DNA of 64,000 nucleotides, taken from positions 1-64,000 of the forward strand of contig NZ_SRLD01000031.1 in NCBI RefSeq assembly GCF_004745955.1, given 5' to 3'. Below the pieces are notes generated by a model. That model worked only from the letters and a program-made list of their open reading frames with translations, searched no databases and was not told the origin of the DNA. The stretch comes from Hymenobacter elongatus. Lineage in GTDB: Bacteria > Bacteroidota > Bacteroidia > Cytophagales > Hymenobacteraceae. Positions 27,132 to 34,420 of the stretch are shown here, in pieces; the first letter of the stretch is position 1, and every line of letters starts with the position of its first letter. The position numbers were made by a program, and so were the translations under genes.

Positions 27132-28148
27132 CTAGAGCGTAGGAACCCCGTTTACGGTCGTGTATTTCAGCACGTAGCGCTTGTCGGGGAACATGTATTT
27201 GTAGGCTCCCTGGGCCATGAGGGCTGCTTCGTGAAAGCCGCAGAGAATAAGTTTCAGCTTGCCCGGATACGTATTGATGTCGCCGATGGCGAAAATACCG
27301 GGCACGGAAGTGGAATAGTCCAACGTGTTAACTTTCACCGCGTCGTCTTCCAGCTCCAGGCCCCACTCACCGATAGGACCGAGTTTGGGCGTGAGGCCGA
27401 AGAGGGGAATGAAGGCATCGACGTGCAGAGTTTCGGCAGTGCCGTCGTTGGCCGTGATGGTTACCGCCTCCAGCGTATCGGCCCCGTGCAGGTGCGTCAC
27501 GTTCGACGACAGCACGAGGCGGGCGCGGCCGGCTTCGTGCAGGTTTTTTACTTTCTCGGCCGAGTCGGCGGCTCCGCGGAACGTGGTGCCGCGGTGAACC
27601 AGAGTCACCTCTTTCGCCACGTCGGCCAGGAACACGGTCCAGTCGAGGGCGGAGTCACCGCCACCGGCAATAACGATGCGCTGGTCGCGGAAGGTTTCGG
27701 GGTCGCGCACCATATAATACACCCCCCGACCAGCTTCGTAGTTTTCCAGGCCTTCCACGGCCGGCTTGCGGGGCTCAAACGAGCCCAGGCCGCCGGCAAT
27801 GGCAATGGCCTTGCAGAAGATTTCGGTGCCGTCGGTGGTGTAGAGCTGGAACGTGCCGTCGTCGAGCTTGGCCAGGCGCTCTACCCGCTCCCCGAGGGTG
27901 AACGTAGGATGAAAAGGTTCAATCTGACGCATCAGATTGCGTACCAGGTCGCCGGCCAGAATGTCGGGGAAGCCGGGAATATCGTAAATCGGCTTCTTCG
28001 GATAAATTTCGGAAAGCTGGCCGCCCACCTGGGGCAGGGCGTCGACTACGTGGCAGCGCAACTTCAGCAAACCGGCTTCAAACACCGCAAATAAGCCCAC
28101 TGGGCCCGCCCCGATAATGCAGATATCGGTGGAAATGGAATTCGTCAT
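27132..28148 (-). CDS. ferredoxin--NADP+ reductase (thioredoxin-reductase-like)
   Basis: 338 residues from ATG 28148. The FAD motif G-A-G-P-V-G-L-F lies at about 13-20, the NADP motif G-G-G-D-S-A-L-D-W at about 155-165 and a C-terminal G-I-F-A-I-G-D-I that binds FAD. There is no redox-active C-x-x-C between them, which separates it from thioredoxin reductase and matches the YumC-type FNR. It should transfer electrons between NADPH and the [2Fe-2S] ferredoxin encoded just downstream. The final residues L-K-Y-T-T-V-N-G form the aromatic C-terminal segment of this class. Confidence 0.92.
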   Translation of the reverse strand: MTNSISTDICIIGAGPVGLFAVFEAGLLKLRCHVVDALPQVGGQLSEIYPKKPIYDIPGFPDILAGDLVRNLMRQIEPFHPTFTLGERVERLAKLDDGTFQLYTTDGTEIFCKAIAIAGGLGSFEPRKPAVEGLENYEAGRGVYYMVRDPETFRDQRIVIAGGGDSALDWTVFLADVAKEVTLVHRGTTFRGAADSAEKVKNLHEAGRARLVLSSNVTHLHGADTLEAVTITANDGTAETLHVDAFIPLFGLTPKLGPIGEWGLELEDDAVKVNTLDYSTSVPGIFAIGDINTYPGKLKLILCGFHEAALMAQGAYKYMFPDKRYVLKYTTVNGVPTL

Positions 28149-28327
28149 GAACAAAGCAATATGATGAGCGGCCCACGGCCAGAAGCATAACAGATAAACC
28201 CCTGGAAACGTTGGCGTAAGTGCCCTTAAAGCACCCGTAATACGCGCTAAAGAGCGGCTTTATACCTAATGCAAAAGCCTGACAGGGCGCAAAGATACAC
28301 ACAAGCCGGGCGTTTTCGCCGCCAAAC

Positions 28328-28744
28328 TTACGCCTGGGCCAGCCAGGCCACCGCTTCCGTGGGCACGCTGAAAAAGCGGAACGTGAGGGGAATGGCCACT
28401 GCCTCGCCCACGGCCCGGGCTGCCAGCCGGCCCAGCGGTGTCTGGTTTTCGACAATGGCGCAGTGGCTGTAGCTGGCCTCGCGTACGGCGCGTGGAATCC
28501 ATTCTTGGGCAATCCATTGCTGGGTGCTCAGCGGTAGTGGCTGGCGCTGGCGGTGGTCGGTGAGGAGCTTGCCGGTGCGGTGGTGCCTCAGCGCCTGCAG
28601 AGTATGCTCGTATAAGGCCTGCAGCTCGGGGCCGGTGGTAGCGACGGCTGTCCAGAGCAACTGCAGGTAGCCTTCAGCGTGGTAAGAAATCGTACACAGT
28701 GGATTGCGAAAATAAATCGAAGAGGTAGCAGTAGGCTTAAGCAT
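28328..28744 (-). CDS. STAS/SEC14-like small protein
   Basis: 138 residues from ATG 28744. The layout, a strand after I-Y-F-R-N-P-L-C-T-I-S-Y-H, then G-K-L-L-T-D-H-R-Q-R-Q-P-L, W-I-P-R-A-V and F-R-F-F-S-V-P-T-E-A-V-A-W-L at the end, resembles the STAS/SEC14-type (SpoIIAA-like) proteins abundant in Hymenobacter. These are of unknown role and possibly regulatory. No phosphorylatable Ser could be identified with confidence. About 180 bp separates it from the ferredoxin reductase start. Confidence 0.6.
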   Translation of the reverse strand: MLKPTATSSIYFRNPLCTISYHAEGYLQLLWTAVATTGPELQALYEHTLQALRHHRTGKLLTDHRQRQPLPLSTQQWIAQEWIPRAVREASYSHCAIVENQTPLGRLAARAVGEAVAIPLTFRFFSVPTEAVAWLAQA

Positions 28745-28859
28745 AGAACAAAGAAACACCCTCTACGAGGAGAACCAATGCGGAATGGTGAGGACAGGCT
28801 TGGTTTCTTTTGTAGAGCTGCTTGGGAAGGTGTTTTTCGGGTTGTGCCAGCGCGTTTCC

Positions 28860-28900
28860 AGGCGGCGTGTGTCAAGCTGCGTGTCTGACACACGCCGCCT
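28860..28900. repeat. perfect 15-bp inverted repeat
   Basis: AGGCGGCGTGTGTCA (28860-28874) and its exact complement (28886-28900) with an 11-base loop. No T-run follows, so it is not a typical terminator. Confidence 0.65.
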
Positions 28901-28979
28901 GACAGCAGCACAAACGGCTTGATAAAGCATTATTCTTTGGTTGAACAGGTTTTATATCGTGCCGATTGCTGTGGTGGGC

Positions 28980-29152
28980 ATGCCGGACCAGACTAAACGC
29001 ATTTGAATAAGCTCGACCATTCCAGATGGTTTTGGAGCCACTTTTTGCTTTGATGCGTGCCGTCGTCGCGGAACAGGCTTTCATCAAAAGCCCCCTTTAC
29101 AGACCTGCTGAACAGTCGAGCTTATTCAAATGCGTTTAGTCTGATGCCGGAC
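28980..29152. mobile_element. 155-bp MITE with perfect 29-bp TIRs and 9-bp target duplication
   Basis: Positions 28989-29017 and 29115-29143 are exact reverse complements over 29 bp, ending CAGACTAAACGC at both outer tips. Immediately outside, ATGCCGGAC occurs on both sides (28980-28988 and 29144-29152) as a direct 9-bp repeat. This is the hallmark of a transposition event. The 97-bp interior has no reading frame, so movement would need a transposase in trans. Element 28989-29143; coordinates given include the duplications. Confidence 0.85.
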
Positions 29153-29405
29153 ATACCTTTATTGAGCTGACAGGTCGGACCTGGCAACGTACTTCCGGCC
29201 CCCGCGTCTCTACTGGTCAAGCTGCCAGGCTGTGCAGGCGGGTGCGAATTGGTTGGGCAAGTCGGGGTACTGCTGGCTGCTGGCCGGCTCTGCATCGTTC
29301 CGCGCACCACGACCCCGGTTGCGGTGTAGTAGTTAGGAGCCCATGTGCTAACTTTGCAACTTTCCTGATCCGGGTGACTTTCTACTAACGCAATGCGGTG
29401 CTATT

Positions 29406-29577
29406 GAAGCTGTTTAGAAAGTCAAAAGAACGTCATGCTTCATCTGGCGTTCGCTAGTCGAAGCATCTCGCGTGCACTGGTAATTTGAATTACTACTGCA
29501 CGCGAGATGCTTCGACTAGCGAACGCCAGATGAAGCATGACGTTCTTTTGACCTTCAGCGACTTCCTAAACAGCTTC
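29406..29577. repeat. MITE-like hairpin, GAAGCTGTTT family, 55-bp perfect arms
   Basis: Arms 29422-29476 and 29497-29551 are exact complements over 55 bp. Outer ends GAAGCTGTTTAGAAAG and CTTCCTAAACAGCTTC (29562-29577) match those of the copy at 16733. The stem carries CGTCATG, a middle module and GTCGAAGCATCTCGCGTGC. Confidence 0.88.
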
Positions 29578-29653
29578 ATTGTGTGTACTCCCTATCCGTG
29601 ACGTAATGCCGTTCTCGTTGCTCTTTTTTAGCTTTCTTCAGTAGAATTCCCAC

Positions 29654-30310
29654 ATGGAAGTTATTATTTACGGAATAGGTAATCAGGCCGAAATGACGCA
29701 TTACCTTTTCACGCACGATAGTCCCCACGAAGTCGTGGCTTTCTGCGTGGATTCGGCCTACCTCACGTCCACCACTGCTACCTTCTTTGGGCTGCCGGTA
29801 GTCGCGTTTGAAGAGTTAACGACCTACTATCCGGCTGCCCGCTACCAGCTGCACATTGCCATTGGCCAGATTAGAGCCCGCCGGCGCGTGTTTGAGGCCG
29901 CTAAAGCTCAGGGCTATTCCTTTGCTAGTTACATCTCCTCCAAAGCCCAGACCTGGCCCGACCTCGTTGTTGGCGAACATGTTTTCATCGACCCGGTGAC
30001 CATTATTCACCCCTTCGTTACATTCGGCGACAATATCATCAGCATTGGCTGTCGAATCGGGCATCATTCCCACATCGGCAGTCACATTCTCATTTCGAGC
30101 ACCACGCTGGGCGGCAATGTTACCATTGGAGACGGCACCTTTATCGGCATGGGCAGCATTATCAACGAGGACGTAGTGATAGGCCGCAACAACATTATTG
30201 GATCTGGCTGCCTGATTGGCAAGCGGACCGAGGATAATGCCGTGTATTCGGGGCAATACACCCAGAAACGGCTGGTGACTGCCGACCGGGTGGCGTTGTT
30301 CAGGAAGTAG
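29654..30310 (+). CDS. left-handed beta-helix acyltransferase (NeuD/PglD-like)
   Basis: 218 residues. The N-terminus MEVIIYGIGNQAEMTHYLF is the Rossmann-like PglD_N domain that binds a nucleotide sugar or substrate. Hexapeptide repeats follow from about 105 to 200 (I-D-P-V-T-I-I, V-T-F-G-D-N, I-G-C-R-I-G, I-G-D-G-T-F-I-G, V-I-G-R-N-N-I-I-G). The usual catalytic His candidate is in I-G-H-H-S-H-I-G. Such enzymes use acetyl-CoA to acylate sugars for glycans. It stands alone, without other glycan genes, so the substrate is open. Confidence 0.82.
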   Translation: MEVIIYGIGNQAEMTHYLFTHDSPHEVVAFCVDSAYLTSTTATFFGLPVVAFEELTTYYPAARYQLHIAIGQIRARRRVFEAAKAQGYSFASYISSKAQTWPDLVVGEHVFIDPVTIIHPFVTFGDNIISIGCRIGHHSHIGSHILISSTTLGGNVTIGDGTFIGMGSIINEDVVIGRNNIIGSGCLIGKRTEDNAVYSGQYTQKRLVTADRVALFRK

Positions 30311-30390
30311 TTTCTGCGGTCAGAACTGCGGCTCAGCACACAGACCCAGGGCGTTTCTGCTGCGCAATACCACGTTGCCGGCTATTACGC

Positions 30391-31071
30391 CTACGCCCGG
30401 CGGTCTTCGAGAATGTAGCCGATACCGTTGAGGGTATGAATCAGCTTGGGCGAGAATTCCTTGTCGATTTTCTTGCGCAGGTAGTTCACGTACACGTCCA
30501 CCACGTTGGTGCCCGTATCGAAGGCCAAATCCCAGACCTTGTGCACGATTTCGTGGCGGGTTAGGGCACGGCCCTGGTTGTGCATAAAATACTCCAGCAG
30601 GGCCAGCTCCCGCCCCGTCAGATCGATGCGCCTGTCGCCGCGCTTCACGATTTTGCTGCTGCCGTACAGCGCCAGGTCGGCCACTTTCAGCACATTTTCT
30701 TCCGGGGTAGTAGGGTAGCGGCGGTGCAACGCCCGCAGGCGGGCCAGCAGCTCGCCAAACTCGAAGGGCTTCACCAAATAATCGTCGGCCCCGGCATCGA
30801 AGCCACGCAGCTTGTAGTCGGTGGCGCTATTGGCCGTAAACATGAGCACCGAGAGCTTCTCGTGCCGCTGCCGAATAAAGCGACACAACTCAAAGCCGCT
30901 GATTTCGGGCAGGTCGGCTTTGAGCAACACCGCCGTGTAGCTGGCCGCTTCCAACATTTGCTGAGCCGAGGGCACGCTCAGCGCCACGGCCACCTCCAGG
31001 GTGTGCTGCTCCAGCGCGCTTTTCAACAGCGCCGCGGCTATCAGGTCGTTTTCTACGAGTAATATTTTCAT
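30391..31071 (-). CDS. OmpR-type response regulator with non-canonical receiver
   Basis: 226 residues from ATG 31071. Receiver domain 1-118, winged-helix DNA-binding domain about 128-222 (I-D-L-T-G-R-E-L-A-L-L-E-Y-F ... R-K-K-I-D). Where the phosphoacceptor Asp belongs (V-L-L-D-x-x-L-P) the sequence reads V-L-L-K-A-D-L-P, placing Lys at 51. One residue of the acidic pocket is Asn (V-E-N-D, residues 6-9). The switch Thr (F-T-A) and Lys (L-V-K-P-F) remain. It cannot be phosphorylated in the usual way and may work as a phosphorylation-independent regulator. No partner kinase is adjacent. Confidence 0.88.
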   Translation of the reverse strand: MKILLVENDLIAAALLKSALEQHTLEVAVALSVPSAQQMLEAASYTAVLLKADLPEISGFELCRFIRQRHEKLSVLMFTANSATDYKLRGFDAGADDYLVKPFEFGELLARLRALHRRYPTTPEENVLKVADLALYGSSKIVKRGDRRIDLTGRELALLEYFMHNQGRALTRHEIVHKVWDLAFDTGTNVVDVYVNYLRKKIDKEFSPKLIHTLNGIGYILEDRRA

Positions 31072-31185
31072 CCGCGCGTAAGCAAGTGGAGCTGCCGCTC
31101 GGCCCGCCACCAGGGCCGGCCGCAGCAGCGGCAATCGTGAAAGTGGGCACTTAGGGTGGGATGGAGAACCGGGAGGGAAGGGCGG

Positions 31186-33555
31186 CTACGGCACGCCCAG
31201 CGCCGCGTCGCCGTCGAAGGGCGGAATGGCGATGATGGGGCTGCGGCCAGTGCTTACCGAATAGATGGAGGGAGCCTGATGCAGTTGGCCAGACAGGCGG
31301 CGCAGGCCTTCGGGTGCCACTTGGTAGCGGAAAATGGTGTCGTATTCGGCAAAATCCCGGCGGACATCTACCTCCAGATCCTGGATTACGCCGCCGTGGA
31401 TGTCATATACCCAGCCGTGCAGGTGCAGCGGCGTTTCGCGCGCGTAGGCCTGCTGCACGGTGGGCGACTGGTGCAGGTTATACACTTGCTCGATGACGTT
31501 CAGCTCGACCAGGCGGCGGTACCGCTCGTCCTCGGTTTCCAGCGCGCCCAGCTCGTGCGCGTGGCGGCGCATCACGTCGCGCACATTGCTGAGCCAGCTG
31601 CTGACCACGCCGGGTTCCGTGTTTTGCATCGCCGTTTTCACGCCCCGGCAGCCGTAGTGGCCACACACGATAATGTGCTGGATATGCAGCGTCTCGACAG
31701 CGTAGTGCAGCACCGAAGCCAGGTTCAGGTCGGTACTCACGACCAGGTTGGCCACGTTGCGGTGCACGAAAACTTCGCCGGGCGCCGTGCCGGTCATTTC
31801 GCTCACCGCAATATGATTGTCGGAGCAGCCGACGAACAGGAATTTGGGACTCTGCTGCGCCGTGGCCTCGAAGAAGCGCGGGTTGCGCCGTAGCTTTTCC
31901 GCTACCCAGTCGCGGTTATTCTGAAACAGCTTGTAGTAGGCTTCAAAATCGGCCTCCTTGGTGCTCACGTGGGGCTGGGCGGCAATGCTGTGGGCGTAGT
32001 CGTCGCCTTTGCGCAGAAAAATCAGCTGGATGTTGCGCTGGCGGGCCGTTTCGCGAAAGTTCTCAATGGCGCTCAGCACGTCCCGGTCGATGTAGATAGA
32101 GTTGGTGCCGTCAATTTCGACGGTCGTATCCATCGGGATGTCCTTGAGCACGGTCATGATGCTGGCCTTGTTCAGAAACGACACATGCTCGCCCAGATTG
32201 ATGCGCAGGTGCTCCTGGCCGGCCACGGAATAGTGCTGAAAAAGGTGCGCGTTCTTGTAGGTTTCGCGCAGAATGAAGAACAGGCCCACGGCCGCGCCGA
32301 CACCAATGCCGATCAGCAAATCGGTGAGCAGAATGGCAGCAATAGTCACGATGAAGGGCAAAAACTCGGTCAGGCCTGCCTGGAAGTGCTGGCGGAAAAT
32401 GCTGACCCGCGCCAGCTTGTAGCCCGTCACGAGCAGAATAGCCGCCAACGCCGCCCACGGCACCAGGTTGAGCAGGCGAGGAAATACCAGCACGCTCAGC
32501 AGCAAAAACGACCCGTGTACCAGCGCGGCCACCTTCGTGCGGCCACCGGCGTTGATGCTCACCGAGCTACGCACAATCACAGACGTGAGCGGCAGGCCAC
32601 CCAGCAGGCCACTGACGATATTGCCCGCTCCCTGCGCCTTCAGCTCGTGGTTGGTAGGCGTTTTGCGCTTTAGTGGGTCCAGCTCGTCGGTGGCCTCCAC
32701 AGCCAGCAGTGCCTCCAGGCTGGCTACCAGCGCAATGGCAAAAGCCGCGGAATATATCTTCGGATTGGTGATTTGGGAGAAGTCAGGCAGCGTGAAGAGC
32801 TGCATGAACTCGGCGGCACTTTGTGGCACGGGCAGCTGCACCAAGTGGGTGCCTGCCAGCGCAAAAGCAGGGTTGAGCAGGGCGGCGGCGGCGTTCAGCG
32901 CCACGCCCAGCACGATAACTACCAGGGCCGCCGGAATGGCCGCCAGCACCGCATTGCGCCGACACATTGGCCGCTCCCAGAAAAGTAGCACCGCCAGGCT
33001 CGCCAGCGCAATGACCAAGGCCGTCGGGTTGAACTCCTGCACGGCGTGCGCAAGCAGGGACTCAAGCTCGCCGCCGTTCCACGAAAACAGCGCCAGCGAC
33101 TCTACCGCGTCGGCGTCGTAGCCCAGCACGTGGGGCAGCTGCTTCAAAATCAGGATGATGCCGATGGCGGCCAGCATGCCCTTGATAACCGACGAGGGGA
33201 AAAAGTTGCTGATAATGCCGGCTTTGGCGATGCCTAATCCTATTTGCATCACTCCCGCTATGCACAAGGCCAGCTGCAACGCCCCAAACGAGCCCAGCGC
33301 CTCCAGACTGCTGACCACGACCAGAATCAGACCCGCTTCCGGCCCCGAAATGCTGACCGCCGACCGGCTCAGCGCCCCCACTACCACCCCCCCCACGATG
33401 CCGGCAATAATGCCGGCAAACAGCGGGGCCCCCGAGGCCAGCGCAATGCCCAGGCACAGCGGCACGGCCACCAAAAACGACACCAGGCCGCCTTGCAGGT
33501 CACTTTTGAAGTAAGAAAAATCCCAGGTTTTAGTTCTGGCAGCTGCGGTAGACAT
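31186..33555 (-). CDS. SulP anion transporter fused to a beta-carbonic anhydrase domain
   Basis: 789 residues from ATG 33555; a further ATG lies at 33573. The first about 430 residues are a SulP transporter (signature G-L-V-S-F-L-V-A-V-P-L-C-L-G-I-A-L-A-S-G, multiple membrane helices). A short STAS-like region (about 450-530) is followed by a beta-carbonic anhydrase domain (about 560-760). Zinc ligands are Cys 577 in G-C-S-D-N-H and the H/C pair in C-G-H-Y-G-C. The expected Arg of the C-x-D-x-R motif is His at 581. The fusion suggests bicarbonate uptake linked to CO2 hydration, but the dyad change could weaken or abolish the activity. Confidence 0.9.
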   Translation of the reverse strand: MSTAAARTKTWDFSYFKSDLQGGLVSFLVAVPLCLGIALASGAPLFAGIIAGIVGGVVVGALSRSAVSISGPEAGLILVVVSSLEALGSFGALQLALCIAGVMQIGLGIAKAGIISNFFPSSVIKGMLAAIGIILILKQLPHVLGYDADAVESLALFSWNGGELESLLAHAVQEFNPTALVIALASLAVLLFWERPMCRRNAVLAAIPAALVVIVLGVALNAAAALLNPAFALAGTHLVQLPVPQSAAEFMQLFTLPDFSQITNPKIYSAAFAIALVASLEALLAVEATDELDPLKRKTPTNHELKAQGAGNIVSGLLGGLPLTSVIVRSSVSINAGGRTKVAALVHGSFLLLSVLVFPRLLNLVPWAALAAILLVTGYKLARVSIFRQHFQAGLTEFLPFIVTIAAILLTDLLIGIGVGAAVGLFFILRETYKNAHLFQHYSVAGQEHLRINLGEHVSFLNKASIMTVLKDIPMDTTVEIDGTNSIYIDRDVLSAIENFRETARQRNIQLIFLRKGDDYAHSIAAQPHVSTKEADFEAYYKLFQNNRDWVAEKLRRNPRFFEATAQQSPKFLFVGCSDNHIAVSEMTGTAPGEVFVHRNVANLVVSTDLNLASVLHYAVETLHIQHIIVCGHYGCRGVKTAMQNTEPGVVSSWLSNVRDVMRRHAHELGALETEDERYRRLVELNVIEQVYNLHQSPTVQQAYARETPLHLHGWVYDIHGGVIQDLEVDVRRDFAEYDTIFRYQVAPEGLRRLSGQLHQAPSIYSVSTGRSPIIAIPPFDGDAALGVP

Positions 33556-33779
33556 ACGCGTAGGTAAAGGCATGAGAAGTCCGGCGCGGCCCAACAGGCA
33601 GCGAAGAGAAAAATGTTGGAAGCAAACAGGGAGCAAAACCGGCCACTTGGGGTCAGTTGCGGACGGCACAGAGTTAAAGCAGGTATCTGCTTCGTTGTGC
33701 TGGCGAAATGCTTTTGAGTCAGATGATTAATTCTACTAACACAAAGGTATAGACCCAAAGCAGGCTAGGAATTAAAGGA

Positions 33780-34140
33780 ATATTATAAGTCAATTAGATT
33801 TTCATTAAAATAACATTAGAAAATGATGAGAATCTATTTAATTTAATAATGTTGAAAATAGTAGTATTAGTCAACTTTAAGCTTAATTTAATGCCTGTTC
33901 TTTTGTTATAGTAAGTATATGAAAATAAGGCATTTGCGATTATATGTCTTAGGATTTATTGTGTCTTTATTTATTGACCAATACTTTTATATTGATACGT
34001 ATAGTGTGGTTTGTAAGCTGGATTTTTATATTAATTATTGATTTAAAAAAAACAATTTCAATCTTTTTATACCCGATTTATTAGGAGCAGAAAATGGGCG
34101 TTTGAGTAGCATGCCTTTTCTGCAAGTCATTGGGTGTATA
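33780..34140. other. AT-rich island
   Basis: About 360 bp of clearly AT-rich sequence (long runs of A, T, TTTAT, AAAATAAC) in otherwise GC-rich DNA. It lies between the SulP gene start and the hairpin at 34145. It may be foreign DNA or a promoter-rich regulatory region. Apart from the short frame at 33919 nothing recognisable is present. Confidence 0.7.
33919..34041 (+). CDS. possible 40-residue membrane peptide in the AT-rich island
   Basis: ATG at 33919 opens MKIRHLRLYVLGFIVSLFID, followed by 20 more residues rich in Tyr and ending D-F-Y-I-N-Y before TGA at 34039. A basic N-terminus and one hydrophobic stretch (about 8-19) resemble small membrane peptides or toxins of AT-rich islands. No homologue is known to me, and the frame could be chance in AT-rich sequence. 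Confidence 0.25.
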   Translation: MKIRHLRLYVLGFIVSLFIDQYFYIDTYSVVCKLDFYINY

Positions 34141-34144
34141 GCTA

Positions 34145-34275
34145 TTTTACGAACGAGGTCCTAGTGGCTTGTAGCGCGAGCTGTGTAGTTCGCGTCTCAG
34201 AACGACCCTTTGGTACGGGGACGTGAACTACACACTTCGCGCTATTTCGTGGGCACGTATACTGTTCGTAAAACC
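34145..34275. repeat. hairpin repeat of the TAGCGCGAA family with outer TIRs
   Basis: Inner arms 34172-34195 and 34221-34244 pair with two mismatches in 24 bp. Outer ends TTTTACGAAC (34145-34154) and GTTCGTAAAA (34266-34275) are perfect complements. The inner arm TAGCGCGAGCTGTGTAGTTC and the adjacent CAGAACGAC are shared with the hairpin at 39150. Confidence 0.75.
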
Positions 34276-34362
34276 GCTACAAGGCCCTGAGAATAGACCG
34301 CATAAAAGGGTCGGGCACTGCCATAAGAACCATGCAAGCGGTGGGTGCTGGCCTCAACCGAA

Positions 34363-34402
34363 AACGCCCCACCAGCCATTCTTAGATGGCCAGTGGGGCG
34401 TT
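34363..34402 (-). terminator. terminator-like hairpin at the end of the urate operon
   Basis: AACGCCCCAC and GTGGGGCGTT pair around an inner AGCCA/TGGCC stem, 19 bp after the stop of the last operon gene. The minus-strand side continues into TTTTCGG. Confidence 0.6.
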
Positions 34403-34420
34403 GCTCATACGCGCGAAGAG

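Larger units (their letters stand above)
28745..29653. other. 909-bp gene-free region loaded with inverted repeats
   Basis: No reading frame here looks real. The region contains three separate inverted-repeat structures, listed individually: 28860-28900, the 155-bp element at 28989-29143 and the hairpin at 29406-29577. The remainder shows nothing recognisable. Confidence 0.6.

Noticed and set aside
26583-28094. 503-residue plus-strand frame opposite ferredoxin and reductase
   Set aside because: Long antisense frames are common in GC-rich DNA; the minus-strand genes have clear cluster and FAD/NADP motifs while this frame has none.
28980-29577. CRISPR-like array suspected from repeated arms
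   Set aside because: The repeats are inverted pairs belonging to two different hairpin elements, not evenly spaced direct repeats with spacers.
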